Positions 8,957 to 17,456 are shown, counted from the first letter of the stretch. The stretch: 52,641 bases of DNA from an uncultured bacterium (GCA_905214905.1 CAJMNK010000005.1:1-52641), one strand, 5' to 3'. Notes: generated by a model not told the origin, from the letters alone. Translations and numbers: made by a program.

Positions 8957-8993
8957 CCGGTAGATTTTAAGGCATGTCCCAAAAATCTACTGG
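8957..8993. repeat. Hairpin element of the GTCC-loop family (copy H)
   Basis: GTAGATTTT (8960-8968) and AAAATCTAC (8982-8990) form a 9-bp stem, extended by flanking CC/GG. The loop contains ATGTCCC directly before the right arm, as in the other elements of this window whose stems differ completely. Confidence 0.6.
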
Positions 8994-8999
8994 GGTGGG

Positions 9000-10442
9000 T
9001 TAGCGGCGCTCGAGGACCGCGACGGTCTCGGTGTGGTCGGTATGGGGGAACATGTCGACGGGCGTGATCTTGAGCAGGCGATAGCCTCCGTCGAGGAGCT
9101 GGTGCAGGTCGCGCTCTTGGGTCACAGGGTTGCAGCTGATATAGGAGATGCGGCGCGGCTTGAGTGCGCAGGCGGCTTCGAGGAACTCGGGGGTGGAGCC
9201 GGCGCGCGGCGGGTCGATGGAAAGGACATCGATCCGCTCGTTGTTGTCGGCGGCGTCCAGGATGTAATCGGTGGCGTCGTCGGCCATAAACCAAGCGCTG
9301 CGGGTGAGGCCGTTGAGCTCGGCATTGCGACGTGCGTCGGCAATGCCCGCCGGGTTGCGCTCCACGCCGAGCAGCATAATGCCGATGCCCTTGTCCTGGG
9401 CATCCTTCGCGGCGCACAGGCCGATGGTTCCGCTGCCGCAGTAAGCGTCCATAAGAATGTTACCCTGCTGCAGGTCCATGCCGTCAATGGCAAGTCGATA
9501 GAGCAGCTCGGTTTGCTGCGGATTGGTCTGATAGAACGCGGTGGGGGAGATATCGAACTCGCAGCCGAGCAGCTGGTCGCGCATGCATTCGGCGCCATAG
9601 ACGATACGGGTCTCCTCACCCAAGATGGCATTGCCGGGGCGACCGTTGATGTTCTGAGCGACGGTGACGATATGCGGATCGAGTGCGGCGACAGCCTCAA
9701 AGAACTCCTGCGCATGCGGCAGGTCGCGCTGAGCGGTCACGAGGGTGACCATAATCTGGTCGGTGCGCCAGCCGCAGCGAACGACGGCATAGCGAAGCAG
9801 CCCCAGATGCTTGTCTTCGTTAAAGGCAGGAATATGCAGACGTTCGGCCTCGCGAGCGATGCCGTTGAGAATCTGACGAGTGTCCGGTGCCTCGACAGGG
9901 CATTCAGGAACAGCAACGATTCTGTGTGTCCCACGTTCAAAAAAGCCGCAGCGGACAGCGCCCTCTTTGCCGGGAGCAAACGGAGTGGCAGCCTTATGAC
10001 GAAAACCACGCGGCGCAGGATATTTGCCCGGGTCTCCCAGGGTGACTCCCATACCGCGAATGGGGTCGACGCTAATGCCCTCGCGCTCGCAGAGCTCAGC
10101 AAACAGCTCCTCCATAGCAGCCTGCTTGGCCGCCAACTGCTTCTTATAAGGACGATTGAGTGCCGTACACCCACCACAAGCTTTCATGATCGAACAGGGA
10201 GACTTGGGATCCACGGCCTTACGCGCAGACGAAACCGGATCTTTATGCGAGCGCTTGGAGCGAGTCTGAGATGCCTTATCCTCGCTCCGACGAGAACTGG
10301 GGCGCTTGGCCTTGCCCTTGGCCGACTTACCCTTCGCATCCTGAGACGACTTGGATTTCGTAGAAGATTTTTTCTCCTCCGACCCCTCAGCCGCCTCGAT
10401 CAAAGCACGACGAGCCTTACGCTCCGCACGAGATTCTGCCAT
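9000..10442 (-). CDS. 23S rRNA (uracil-C5)-methyltransferase, RlmD/TrmA family
   Basis: SAM-dependent RNA methyltransferase forming 5-methyluridine. In 480 residues: a Lys/Ser/Arg-rich tail (1-80), then the iron-sulfur Cys set C83-x5-C89-x2-C92 with a probable fourth ligand in VPECP, then the Rossmann domain with DAYCGSGTIGL, the SIDPPRAG motif, and the catalytic nucleophile in YISCNP close to the C-terminus. The ATG at 10442 has TGGAG upstream and gives a normal length; the longer frame to 10703 would run through a large inverted repeat. No TRAM domain is apparent at the N-terminus. RlmD-like (U1939) is favoured by the Fe-S spacing, but RlmCD-type dual specificity cannot be excluded. Confidence 0.88.
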   Translation of the reverse strand: MAESRAERKARRALIEAAEGSEEKKSSTKSKSSQDAKGKSAKGKAKRPSSRRSEDKASQTRSKRSHKDPVSSARKAVDPKSPCSIMKACGGCTALNRPYKKQLAAKQAAMEELFAELCEREGISVDPIRGMGVTLGDPGKYPAPRGFRHKAATPFAPGKEGAVRCGFFERGTHRIVAVPECPVEAPDTRQILNGIAREAERLHIPAFNEDKHLGLLRYAVVRCGWRTDQIMVTLVTAQRDLPHAQEFFEAVAALDPHIVTVAQNINGRPGNAILGEETRIVYGAECMRDQLLGCEFDISPTAFYQTNPQQTELLYRLAIDGMDLQQGNILMDAYCGSGTIGLCAAKDAQDKGIGIMLLGVERNPAGIADARRNAELNGLTRSAWFMADDATDYILDAADNNERIDVLSIDPPRAGSTPEFLEAACALKPRRISYISCNPVTQERDLHQLLDGGYRLLKITPVDMFPHTDHTETVAVLERR

Positions 10443-10550
10443 CAATAACTCCACTAATTCATGAATTAAAAGCTGCAAGCATTGTACCGTGCCAAGCCAG
10501 CGGGCGATATGCAAGCGCCCATTTCCTGTCAGTGATAAGCCCAACGACGT

Positions 10551-10697
10551 TTGCCCGGCGCGGGCGGGGAGCGGCGCGGAATTAAGTTTATCGCGAGTTC
10601 CGCACGCAAAGGAAAGCACTAAATGCGCTTTCCGTCTTGCGCAGGACTGTAGAGCAGGAAACTTAATTACGCGCCGCTCCCCGCCCGCGCCGGGCAA
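10551..10697. repeat. 147-bp intergenic palindromic element with 39-bp arms
   Basis: The left arm (10551-10589) and right arm (10659-10697) are reverse complements with one mismatch in 39 positions. Arms start TTGCCCGGCGCGGGC and end AATTAAGTTT. The 69-base centre also folds on itself: GGAAAGC (10611-10617) pairs with GCTTTCC (10626-10632). No U-tract follows, and it lies upstream of both flanking genes, so it is not a simple terminator. It may be a MITE-like mobile palindrome or a structured regulatory RNA. It fills most of the 348-bp rlmD-importer intergenic region. Confidence 0.85.
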
Positions 10698-10705
10698 CCC
10701 CAACC

Positions 10706-10734
10706 TTGTGCTCCATCAAGGTAAAGTGTATGAT
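10706..10734 (+). promoter_or_regulatory. Promoter of the amino-acid importer operon
   Basis: TTGTGC (10706-10711) and TATGAT (10729-10734) are separated by 17 bases. The -35 box lies only 8 bases from the end of the long palindrome. Between promoter and start codon, CACTTTA and TAAAGTG form an inverted repeat (about 10752-10771) that could be an operator or leader hairpin. Confidence 0.6.
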
Positions 10735-10790
10735 TCTGACCGTTACATGACTCACTTTATCTAACTAAAGTGCTATCGAGGGGGAATACC

Positions 10791-11651
10791 ATGAATACCG
10801 ATATGTCTCGTCGTCAGTTTGTTGGTCTAGCCGGCTCGCTCGCCACGGTGCTTGGCCTTGGTCTTGTCGGCTGCGGCGGTGGTGCTGGCAAGGGCTCCGC
10901 TGCTGGTTCTGCCGCGGCCAAGGATGTGAAGGGCGCCGCGGAGTCCAAGAAGCTCGTGGTGGGCTTTGACAAGTCCTACCCTCCGTACGGCTTTGTGGGC
11001 GATGACGGCGAGTACACGGGCTTTGACCTTGACCTTGCCAAGGCCGTTGCCGATAAGCAGGGCTGGGATGTCGATTACGAGGCCATCGATTGGGATGCCA
11101 AGGACACGCTGCTCAACTCCGGCGCCATCAACTGCATCTGGAACGGCTTTACCATGGAGGGCCGCGAGGACGACTACACGTTCTCCGAGCCGTATATGCT
11201 CAACGAGCAGGTGTTGGTGGTCAAGAAGGACGCGGGTATCAAGAGCTGGGACGATCTTGCCGGCAAGACCGTGATTACCCAGACTGATTCCGCTGCGCAG
11301 GATGTGCTCGAGGGCGACCAGAAGGATCTGGCCGCGACGTTTGCCACGCTCGATACCATCGGTGAGTACAACACGGCGTTTATGCAGCTCGAGAGTGGTG
11401 CGGTCGATGCCGTTGCCTGTGACCTCTCGATCGTTCAGTATCAGCTGGCCGCCAAGCCCGATGCCTATACGCAGCTTGATGAGCCGCTGTCCAGCGAACA
11501 CTACGCCGTCGGCTTTAAGAAGGGCGACAGCAAGTCGGCCGACGCCGTGACCGAGTCGCTCAAGGCGCTCTATGAGGACGGTACGGTCAAGGACCTGTGC
11601 GATAAGTATTCAAGCTATGGTCTATCTTTCGATAATTGGGTGCTCAAGTAA
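10791..11651 (+). CDS. Amino-acid ABC transporter substrate-binding lipoprotein
   Basis: Extracellular receptor (SBP_bac_3 family, 286 residues) that captures a polar amino acid for the downstream permease and ATPase. The N-terminus MNTDMSRRQFVGLAGSLA carries a twin-arginine-like SRRQFVG motif, and LVGC is a lipobox with the lipidated Cys near residue 28, followed by a Gly/Ser/Ala linker. The mature part shows LVVGFDKSYPPYGFVGDDGEYTGFDLDLAKAV, typical of glutamine/arginine/cystine-type binding proteins. The ATG at 10791 has GAGGGGGAA upstream. The stop overlaps the permease start by one base. The Tat-like signal is noteworthy, since most amino-acid receptors use Sec. Ligand identity is not determinable here. 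Confidence 0.93.
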   Translation: MNTDMSRRQFVGLAGSLATVLGLGLVGCGGGAGKGSAAGSAAAKDVKGAAESKKLVVGFDKSYPPYGFVGDDGEYTGFDLDLAKAVADKQGWDVDYEAIDWDAKDTLLNSGAINCIWNGFTMEGREDDYTFSEPYMLNEQVLVVKKDAGIKSWDDLAGKTVITQTDSAAQDVLEGDQKDLAATFATLDTIGEYNTAFMQLESGAVDAVACDLSIVQYQLAAKPDAYTQLDEPLSSEHYAVGFKKGDSKSADAVTESLKALYEDGTVKDLCDKYSSYGLSFDNWVLK

Positions 11652-12304
11652 TGTCTATTCAGGTCATGATGCAGATGCTTGGCCAGGGATTCTTGGTCAG
11701 CTTGCAGCTGTTTGTGCTGACGTTGCTCGGGTCGATTCCGCTGGGAATTCCCGTGGCGTTTATGCGCATGAGCAAAATTGCGCCGCTTCGCTGGATCGCG
11801 CGCATCTATATTTCGGTCATGCGCGGCACGCCGCTCATGCTGCAGATGTTTGCCATCTACTTCGCCCCGTACTACGTGTTCGGCATCTCGCTCACGCCCG
11901 ATTCCAAGTGGACGGCGTGCGTTGTGGCGTTCATCATCAACTACGCCGGCTACTTTGCCGAGATCTATCGCTCGGGCCTGCAGTCGATTCCGCGTGGTCA
12001 ATATGAGGCCGCCGAGGTGCTGGGCTACTCGCGTCTGCAGACATTTTTGTACATCGTGATGCCGCAAGTTGCCAAACGCATTTTGCCGGCGATGGGCAAC
12101 GAGATCATCACGCTGGTCAAGGACACATCGCTGGCGTTTGCCATCGGCGTGGGGGAGATGTTCTCGACGGCCAAGGCGCTGGTTGCCTCGCAAGTGAGTA
12201 TGGTGCCGTTTGCGATCGCGGCGCTGATTTACTGGGTCTTTAACTTTGTGGTCGAGATGCTGCTGGGCGCCGCCGAAAAGAAGCTGGACTATTATCATGA
12301 CTAA
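11651..12304 (+). CDS. Polar amino-acid ABC transporter permease
   Basis: Inner-membrane subunit (217 residues) of a HisM/GlnP-type importer. Hydrophobic segments cover about residues 10-32, 58-75, 90-105 and the C-terminal third. The EAA loop that contacts the ATPase is visible as QYEAAEVLGYSRLQTFLYIVMPQ, and RGTPLMLQMF is the family signature. The ATG at 11651 overlaps the preceding stop (TAATG), implying translational coupling. The coding end overlaps the ATPase start by 8 bases. One permease gene suggests a homodimeric channel. Confidence 0.93.
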   Translation: MSIQVMMQMLGQGFLVSLQLFVLTLLGSIPLGIPVAFMRMSKIAPLRWIARIYISVMRGTPLMLQMFAIYFAPYYVFGISLTPDSKWTACVVAFIINYAGYFAEIYRSGLQSIPRGQYEAAEVLGYSRLQTFLYIVMPQVAKRILPAMGNEIITLVKDTSLAFAIGVGEMFSTAKALVASQVSMVPFAIAALIYWVFNFVVEMLLGAAEKKLDYYHD

Positions 12305-13061
12305 CTCAGTGATGAAAATCGAAAGCGCGCGTAAGGCGTTTGGCGGCAATGAGGTGCTCAAGGATATCTCACTCGAAGTCAAGCGCGGTGAGGTCGTGGC
12401 GATTATCGGACCTTCGGGCGGCGGTAAGTCTACGCTGCTGCGGTGTGCCACGCTGCTCGAGACACTCGACGGAGGCTCTCTCTTGTTTGGCGACCTTGCC
12501 GTTGCGACGGACGCGGGGCCGGGTGCGGTCTATGCGAAGGGCGATGTGCCCAAGCAGGCGCGCTCGCGATTCGGCCTGGTGTTCCAAAATTACAACCTGT
12601 TCCCGCACTATACGGTGATGAAAAACATCACCGATGCTCCGATTCGCGTGCTCAAGCGCCCGCGCGAGCAGGCGGAGGCGCGTGCGCGTGAGTTGATCGC
12701 GCAGATGGGGCTGACGGGCAACGAGAACAAGGTGCCGTGTGAGCTTTCGGGCGGTCAGCAGCAGCGCGTGAGTATTGCCCGCGCCCTGGCGCTCGATCCG
12801 GAAATCTTATTCTTTGACGAGCCGACCTCGGCACTCGATCCCGAGCTGACGGCCGAGGTGCTGCGTGTCATTAAGGACCTGGCGGCGCAGAATATGACGA
12901 TGGTAATCGTGACCCACGCGATGCAGTTTGCGCGCGATGTTGCCGACCGCGTGGTCTTTATGGACGGCGGCCGCATTGTCGAAGAGGGTTCTGCCGAGCA
13001 GGTCATCGACCATCCACGCGAGCAGCGCACCCGTGAGTTCTTGAGCCGTATCGAGGGATAG
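12297..13061 (+). CDS. Polar amino-acid ABC transporter ATP-binding protein
   Basis: Cytoplasmic ATPase of 254 residues driving the importer. Walker A is GPSGGGKST, Q-loop FQNYNLFPHYT, signature LSGGQQQR, Walker B ILFFDEPTSALD and H-loop VTHAMQFA, all intact and in normal order. SALDPELTAEV is typical of GlnQ/HisP-type proteins. Start 12297 overlaps the permease end; an alternative ATG at 12312 (MKIES) would give five fewer residues. A small insertion (about residues 67-85, DAGPGAVYAKGDVPKQAR) lies between the Walker A region and Q-loop. A terminator follows, closing a three-gene operon. Confidence 0.94.
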   Translation: MTNSVMKIESARKAFGGNEVLKDISLEVKRGEVVAIIGPSGGGKSTLLRCATLLETLDGGSLLFGDLAVATDAGPGAVYAKGDVPKQARSRFGLVFQNYNLFPHYTVMKNITDAPIRVLKRPREQAEARARELIAQMGLTGNENKVPCELSGGQQQRVSIARALALDPEILFFDEPTSALDPELTAEVLRVIKDLAAQNMTMVIVTHAMQFARDVADRVVFMDGGRIVEEGSAEQVIDHPREQRTREFLSRIEG

Positions 13062-13094
13062 GCTCAGGTATTTACTCAACCATTAATTGAGGCG

Positions 13095-13132
13095 AAGCCG
13101 CCGCAGGTCTTACGGTCTGTGGCGGCTTTTTG
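13095..13132 (+). terminator. Intrinsic terminator of the amino-acid importer operon
   Basis: AAGCCGCC (13095-13102) pairs with GGCGGCTT, extended by CAG/CTG inside, followed by TTTTG. Confidence 0.85.
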
Positions 13133-13168
13133 TTTGCATCGACGGGGTTCAATAATCGCCTCACAAGC

Positions 13169-13197
13169 TTGTCTCTTCCTCTCGCCGCCTGTATTCA
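13169..13197 (+). promoter_or_regulatory. Candidate promoter and long leader of the EF-G-like gene
   Basis: TTGTCT (13169-13174) and TATTCA (13192-13197) are 17 bases apart. A leader of about 165 bases then reaches the start codon. It contains several GC-rich inverted repeats (for example GTCGGC/GCCGAC near 13270-13290) but matches no riboswitch class known to me. Confidence 0.4.
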
Positions 13198-13371
13198 TAC
13201 GTGTGCCGAAAGGTATGCATGGACAGCCGCCCGTGAGGGTAGGGTGGTGGCATAGGACATTTGGAGGGTGAGTCGGCTCGGCTGCCGACCATGCTGCTCC
13301 CGGGATGGCACCGACCGCGAACTCTCCCCGTTGGCGTCGCGCATTGCGCGCGGCCCTGCAAGGAGGTCATC

Positions 13372-15447
13372 ATGGGTGCTCCCAAGACCGGTAACGTAAG
13401 GAACGTGGTGCTCGTAGGCCAAGGCGGGGTGGGCAAGACTTCACTCGCCGAAGCCATGCTCCACCTTTCCGGCAAGACCGCCCGCCTGGGCGGCCACGAC
13501 GGCACCAAGCCTACGCTCGACTATGACCCCGAAGAGGTCAAGCGTGCATTTTCCATCTCGACGACCATCGCGCCGATCGACTGGAAGGGCGCGCGCATCA
13601 ATGTGCTTGATGCCCCGTGCTACCCCGATTTTATCGGCGACGCCTTTGCCGCGATGAGCGTCTGCGAGACGGCTCTGTTTGTGGTCGACGCCGAGGCCGG
13701 CCCACAGCCTACGACGGTTAAGCTCTGGTATGCCGCCGAGGACCTGCGTCTGGCGCGTGCGGTGTTCGTAAACCGCCTGTCGCGCTCCGAGGCCAGCTTT
13801 GCGACCACGATGGACCTGCTGCAGGAGCGCTTTGGCACGCGCCTGGGCGCCGTGACCCTTCCCTGGGGCGAGGGCGAGGACTTTGACGGCATCATCGACC
13901 TGGTGCGCATGAAGGCGCGCCATTGCAACGGAGCCGAAGCCGTTGAGTCGGAGATTCCCGAGGAGTATCGTGCCCAGGCCGAGGAGGCCCATGACCATCT
14001 GTGCGAGTTGGTGGCCGAGGCCGACGATGAGCTGATGATGAAGTACTTGGAAGGCGAGGAGACGCTGACGCAGGAGGAGCTTGAAGGCCTGCTGTCGAAG
14101 GCGATTGCCGAGCGCATATTTGTGCCGGTCTTTGCGGGCGATTGCATTAAGGAACAGGGCGTCAACTCGCTGATGGACGACATCGCGACGTACTTCCCGG
14201 CGCCGACCGACTACGGCGAGATGCCGCTTATCGACGGCGATTCGCTCAAGATTTCGAGCGACGATGATCGTCCGGTGGCGTTTGTGTTTAAGACCCTGGC
14301 CGATCCGCAGCAGGGTCGCATCAGCTTTATCAAGGTGCTGACGGGCACGCTTGAGCCGGGCCTTGAGCTGGTCAACGCCCGCACGCGCAAGAGCGACCGT
14401 CTGGCTCACCTGTATGTGATGTGCGGCCGCGACATGACCGAGGTCGGGCACGCGTATGCTGGCGACATCATCGTGGCGCCCAAGCTGGCGGCCGAGACGG
14501 GCGATACGCTCTCGATTACCGGTAAGGTCGAGGCGGCGGCGTTTAAGTTCCCCAACTCGCAGTACCGCATCGCCATTGAGGCCGAGAATCGCGGCGACGA
14601 AGAGAAGCTCTACACGTTTATCGAGAAGGCCTGCAAGGCCGATCCGACCATGAGTATCGACCGCGACGAGGAGACCGGGCAGACCATCATCTCGGCGGTG
14701 GGCGAGGCGCAGGTTTCGGTGCTGCTCAACCGTTTGGAGGACCGTACCAAGGTTGTGGCAAAGAGCGTGCCGATCCGCATTCCGTATCGCGAGACCATCC
14801 GCCGCACGGCAAGTGCCCAGGGTCGTCATAAGAAGCAGACCGGTGGTGCCGGTCAGTATGGTGACTGCTGGCTGCGTGTGGGGCCGCTTATTGGGCCCGA
14901 CGGCACGAGCGACGGCTACGAGTTTGTGGATGAGGTCGTGGGCGGCCGCATTCCGCGCTCGCTGATCCCCGCCGTGGACAAGGGCGTCCAGGAGACCATG
15001 AGGGACGGCATTATTGCCGGCTATCCGCTCACGGGCATTCGCGTCGCGGTGTACGACGGCTCGTATCACAGCGTCGACTCCAACGAGATGGCGTTCCGCG
15101 CGGCGGCCCGCATCGGCCTGCGCAAGGCGTGCGCCGATGCCGACCCGGTGGTGCTGGAGCCCATCGAGGAAATTACGGTGACGATCCCCGAGAGCTATGC
15201 CGGCGCCGTGATGGGCGACATCTCGGCCTCGCGCGGTCGCGTGACAGGCATGGAGACCGACGAGCGCGGCGATACCGTGGTCATTGCCCAGGCGCCGCTG
15301 GCCGAGCTGACGGATTACTCGACGCGCCTGCGCTCTATCACGCGCGGCACGGGCGACTTTACCATGAAGCCCGCAGGCTATGAGCAGGTGCCTTATGACG
15401 TTCAGGCCAAGCTGGTCGAGCGCTATGAGGAGGGCCGCGCCAAGTAG
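13372..15447 (+). CDS. Elongation factor G-like protein (FusA2 type)
   Basis: A 691-residue translational GTPase-like protein with EF-G domain order: G domain (1-270), domain II (about 285-370, PVAFVFKTLADPQQGRISFIKVLTG), domains III-V through the C-terminus (HKKQTGGAGQYGDCWLRVGP; GAVMGDISASRGRVTGME). G1 is intact, GQGGVGKT (16-23). G3 is DAPCYPDF (80-87) rather than DTPGH, and the expected NKxD of G4 reads NRLS (134-137), so guanine recognition looks weakened. This resembles actinobacterial EF-G2 paralogues that do not replace canonical EF-G. AAGGAGGTC before 13372 fixes the start; frames further upstream are implausible. Monocistronic, ended by a strong terminator. Exact role unknown. Confidence 0.9.
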   Translation: MGAPKTGNVRNVVLVGQGGVGKTSLAEAMLHLSGKTARLGGHDGTKPTLDYDPEEVKRAFSISTTIAPIDWKGARINVLDAPCYPDFIGDAFAAMSVCETALFVVDAEAGPQPTTVKLWYAAEDLRLARAVFVNRLSRSEASFATTMDLLQERFGTRLGAVTLPWGEGEDFDGIIDLVRMKARHCNGAEAVESEIPEEYRAQAEEAHDHLCELVAEADDELMMKYLEGEETLTQEELEGLLSKAIAERIFVPVFAGDCIKEQGVNSLMDDIATYFPAPTDYGEMPLIDGDSLKISSDDDRPVAFVFKTLADPQQGRISFIKVLTGTLEPGLELVNARTRKSDRLAHLYVMCGRDMTEVGHAYAGDIIVAPKLAAETGDTLSITGKVEAAAFKFPNSQYRIAIEAENRGDEEKLYTFIEKACKADPTMSIDRDEETGQTIISAVGEAQVSVLLNRLEDRTKVVAKSVPIRIPYRETIRRTASAQGRHKKQTGGAGQYGDCWLRVGPLIGPDGTSDGYEFVDEVVGGRIPRSLIPAVDKGVQETMRDGIIAGYPLTGIRVAVYDGSYHSVDSNEMAFRAAARIGLRKACADADPVVLEPIEEITVTIPESYAGAVMGDISASRGRVTGMETDERGDTVVIAQAPLAELTDYSTRLRSITRGTGDFTMKPAGYEQVPYDVQAKLVERYEEGRAK

Positions 15448-15482
15448 CGTGTGGCTTTGTCTGCAACATGCATGCCGATGCA

Positions 15483-15517
15483 AGGGCCGCTCTGGGTAAT
15501 CCGGAGCGGCCCTTTTT
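15483..15517 (+). terminator. Intrinsic terminator after the EF-G-like gene
   Basis: AGGGCCGCTC pairs with GAGCGGCCCT around an 11-base loop, followed by TTTTG. It also lies at the end of the convergent nuclease gene. Confidence 0.88.
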
Positions 15518-15558
15518 GATCCCTGGGGGATGCAAATCGGTTCTTGTCGTGGTTAGGG

Positions 15559-16518
15559 CTAGTCCCCCGAGGCCTGGTTGCGGCCGGTGGCGTAGTCAAT
15601 CTGCACATGCGGTTGCAGGTTGTAGCAGTACACGTGGAAGCACAGCGTTTTGCCGTGGTCCTCGACCGACTGTGCCTCAAGGCACACGCCACGGCAGACA
15701 AGTTCCTCTTCGTTATACATGGGTGTGACGCGATAGAGCACGTGGTTGCCCGTGTCGTGGATGTAGCCGAGAATCTGCTCTTCGAAGGGCAACATGCCTG
15801 TCTCGTTGAGATAGCGAGTACCGGTGAGGAGATTTTTGCGGTTGGCGTTTTCGCCGCAGAGCGACCAGGCGATAAGGTGACAGCGGTTGTAGAGGCTCTG
15901 GCCTGGAATAAAGTCGTAGCGCTGCTGGTGCCAACCGGCGGGATGGATGCGCGAGATGTCGCCGCGCTTGCCTTGGCCGAGCGATTCGGGTCCTATGCAG
16001 GCGAGCGCTTTGCGGGTACGGCCCAGGCTGTCGAGTTTAGAGAACTTCTTAAAGCAGCCCTCTTCGGTGGCCCGTTCGTATTCATCGAGCGTGAACGACG
16101 GCGTGCCGAGCGGATGCGTGCCGTCGGCGCGGAGGGCAACGTAGGGGTTGCCGGCGTAGTCGGGAATGCTGCTGAGATATACGCCGCGGGCGCGGTTGAG
16201 GTCGGGGTTTTCCACTTCGTCGACGGGGGTGGCGTTCGAAGAGACATCGTCAGCGGTGCCGGTCGTGGCGGATTCGGAGCCATCGCCGGAGTCCTCGGAG
16301 CTCGCTGTTCCCGATTCGAGTCGGGCGACCAAGTCCGCTTCGTCGTCGGTGCGGTTGGGGCTCTCGCTTTGCTTCTCGGCTAGAGCCGCCGCCTGCTCAT
16401 CGCTTTGCGGCGAGAGCAGCTTGGGCGCCCCGTCGAGCGATCCCGTAAACAGCGCAAAGCCCAGCACCACGGCGGTGCCGATGGAAAGTACTTGCTTGTA
16501 GGCGGACTTGCGCGACAT
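15559..16518 (-). CDS. Secreted or membrane-anchored DNA/RNA non-specific endonuclease, EndA-like
   Basis: A 319-residue beta-beta-alpha-metal nuclease of the DNA-entry nuclease type (Endonuclea_NS_2). Residues 8-28 form an uncleaved signal anchor or signal peptide. About 70 residues of Asp/Glu/Ser-rich linker follow, then the nuclease domain. The active-site motif is YNRCHLIAW (the DRGH-equivalent, with the His general base), followed by GENANRKNLLTGTRYLNETGM, which supplies the metal-binding Asn, and a conserved tail CFHVYCYNLQPHVQIDYATG. AGGAGC precedes the ATG. It is monocistronic and faces the EF-G-like gene. Likely roles are nutrient scavenging from extracellular DNA, trap degradation or DNA uptake; no competence genes are adjacent. 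Confidence 0.88.
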   Translation of the reverse strand: MSRKSAYKQVLSIGTAVVLGFALFTGSLDGAPKLLSPQSDEQAAALAEKQSESPNRTDDEADLVARLESGTASSEDSGDGSESATTGTADDVSSNATPVDEVENPDLNRARGVYLSSIPDYAGNPYVALRADGTHPLGTPSFTLDEYERATEEGCFKKFSKLDSLGRTRKALACIGPESLGQGKRGDISRIHPAGWHQQRYDFIPGQSLYNRCHLIAWSLCGENANRKNLLTGTRYLNETGMLPFEEQILGYIHDTGNHVLYRVTPMYNEEELVCRGVCLEAQSVEDHGKTLCFHVYCYNLQPHVQIDYATGRNQASGD

Positions 16519-16670
16519 TGCGGCTCCTGGCTAGATGGTTGGGAATCTACCAGTCTAGCAGGTGCCGGCAGGGGCCGTTCTATCGAACAAATACTCAAGA
16601 TTTGGGATAGACGTTACTGATTCATTTGCCTCATATGGAGCTGCGACGGTTGTGCATATGGAGCTATTCG

Positions 16671-16723
16671 GCGTTTCCCCAGATAAAACCTGCCAAAATA
16701 AACCTGGCCCTTTTCAGCAGGTT
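16671..16723 (+). repeat. Dispersed hairpin repeat, copy A
   Basis: The conserved unit GCGTTTCCCCAGATAAAACC leads into AACCTGCCAAAA...TTTTCAGCAGGTT, a stem around a loop reading TAAACCTGGCCC. The right arm has drifted slightly. It directly abuts the leader that is duplicated upstream of the two HAD genes. Confidence 0.8.
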
Positions 16724-16728
16724 GGCGC

Positions 16729-16805
16729 GATATGATATATACGTTATATACAAGTTGCAAAGTGGGATGGGGTTGCGGTAACGCAAGCCGGCGAAGGGGG
16801 CCGAT
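16729..16805 (+). promoter_or_regulatory. Duplicated promoter and leader of HAD gene 1
   Basis: This 77-bp segment is nearly identical to 22676-22752 upstream of the second HAD gene. It contains the AT-rich TATATACGTTATATA core, the leader hairpin TTGCG-GTAA-CGCAA with a GNRA loop, and the ribosome-binding site GAAGGGGGCC. Confidence 0.6.
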
Positions 16806-17456
16806 ATGATCAAGGCTGTCATTTTTGACATGGACGGAACGCTGGTCGACACCGAGCGTTTGGACATGAGGGCATGGAAGGTGGGCGCTGCCGAGCTGGG
16901 GATCGCGATTGACGATGCGCTGGTCCATCAGTTTATCGGTCGCTCGATGCCCGATGTCAGGGACATCCTTGAGGAGCATTATGGCAGCCGCGAAATCGTC
17001 GAGACGGTCGAAGCCCGCTACAGGGATGCTCTCGACGAGATGGTCAAGACCGATCTTGAGCTTAAGGCTGGCGCTGCCGAGTGCCTGGACGAACTGCTGG
17101 CTGCGGGCTATCACGTGGGCCTTGCGACGTCGTCGCGTCGCGTTGCGGCCGAGCGCAACCTTAAGACGGTCGGCCTCTTTGACAAGTTTGAAACGGTGAC
17201 CTGCAACGAGGATACTCTGAACGGCAAGCCCAATCCCGAGATCTACCTGCTCGCCTGCGAGCGCGCGGGCTTTGCTCCCGAGGAATGTGCCGTGGTCGAG
17301 GACTCACGCAATGGCTGCGTCTCAGGCATCACGGCCGGCTGCCATGTCTTTGCCGCGCCCGATATCTTGCCGCTGCCGCAGGACGTGGTAGATGGCTGCG
17401 AGGCCGTGCTCGACACGCTGTTCGATCTGCCGGCCGCGGTCAAGGCCGTGCGCTAA
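16806..17456 (+). CDS. HAD-superfamily hydrolase, subfamily IA (copy 1)
   Basis: A 216-residue cytoplasmic phosphatase or phosphomutase-like protein of the beta-phosphoglucomutase/YcjU group. Motif I is FDMDGTLVDTE (D8 nucleophile, D10), a helical cap covers about residues 16-80, motif II is the TSS in GLATSSRR, motif III the lysine in GKPNPEIY, and motif IV VVEDSRNG. The cap segment differs sharply from its paralogue at 22753, while the core and the 5-prime leader are nearly the same, suggesting a changed substrate. GAAGGGGGCC precedes the ATG. The stop codon overlaps the end of a decayed lacI-type gene on the other strand. Substrate unknown. Confidence 0.9.
   Translation: MIKAVIFDMDGTLVDTERLDMRAWKVGAAELGIAIDDALVHQFIGRSMPDVRDILEEHYGSREIVETVEARYRDALDEMVKTDLELKAGAAECLDELLAAGYHVGLATSSRRVAAERNLKTVGLFDKFETVTCNEDTLNGKPNPEIYLLACERAGFAPEECAVVEDSRNGCVSGITAGCHVFAAPDILPLPQDVVDGCEAVLDTLFDLPAAVKAVR

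Noticed and set aside
10551..10697. Long palindrome read as an ordinary terminator
   Set aside because: No U-tract on either side and both neighbouring genes point away from it.
9000..10703. Longer RlmD-family ORF starting at 10703
   Set aside because: The extra 87 residues run through the 147-bp palindrome. The ATG at 10442 has a proper ribosome-binding site and family length.
13198..13371. Riboswitch in the EF-G-like leader
   Set aside because: Several GC-rich stems exist, but none fits a riboswitch class I can recognise by eye.
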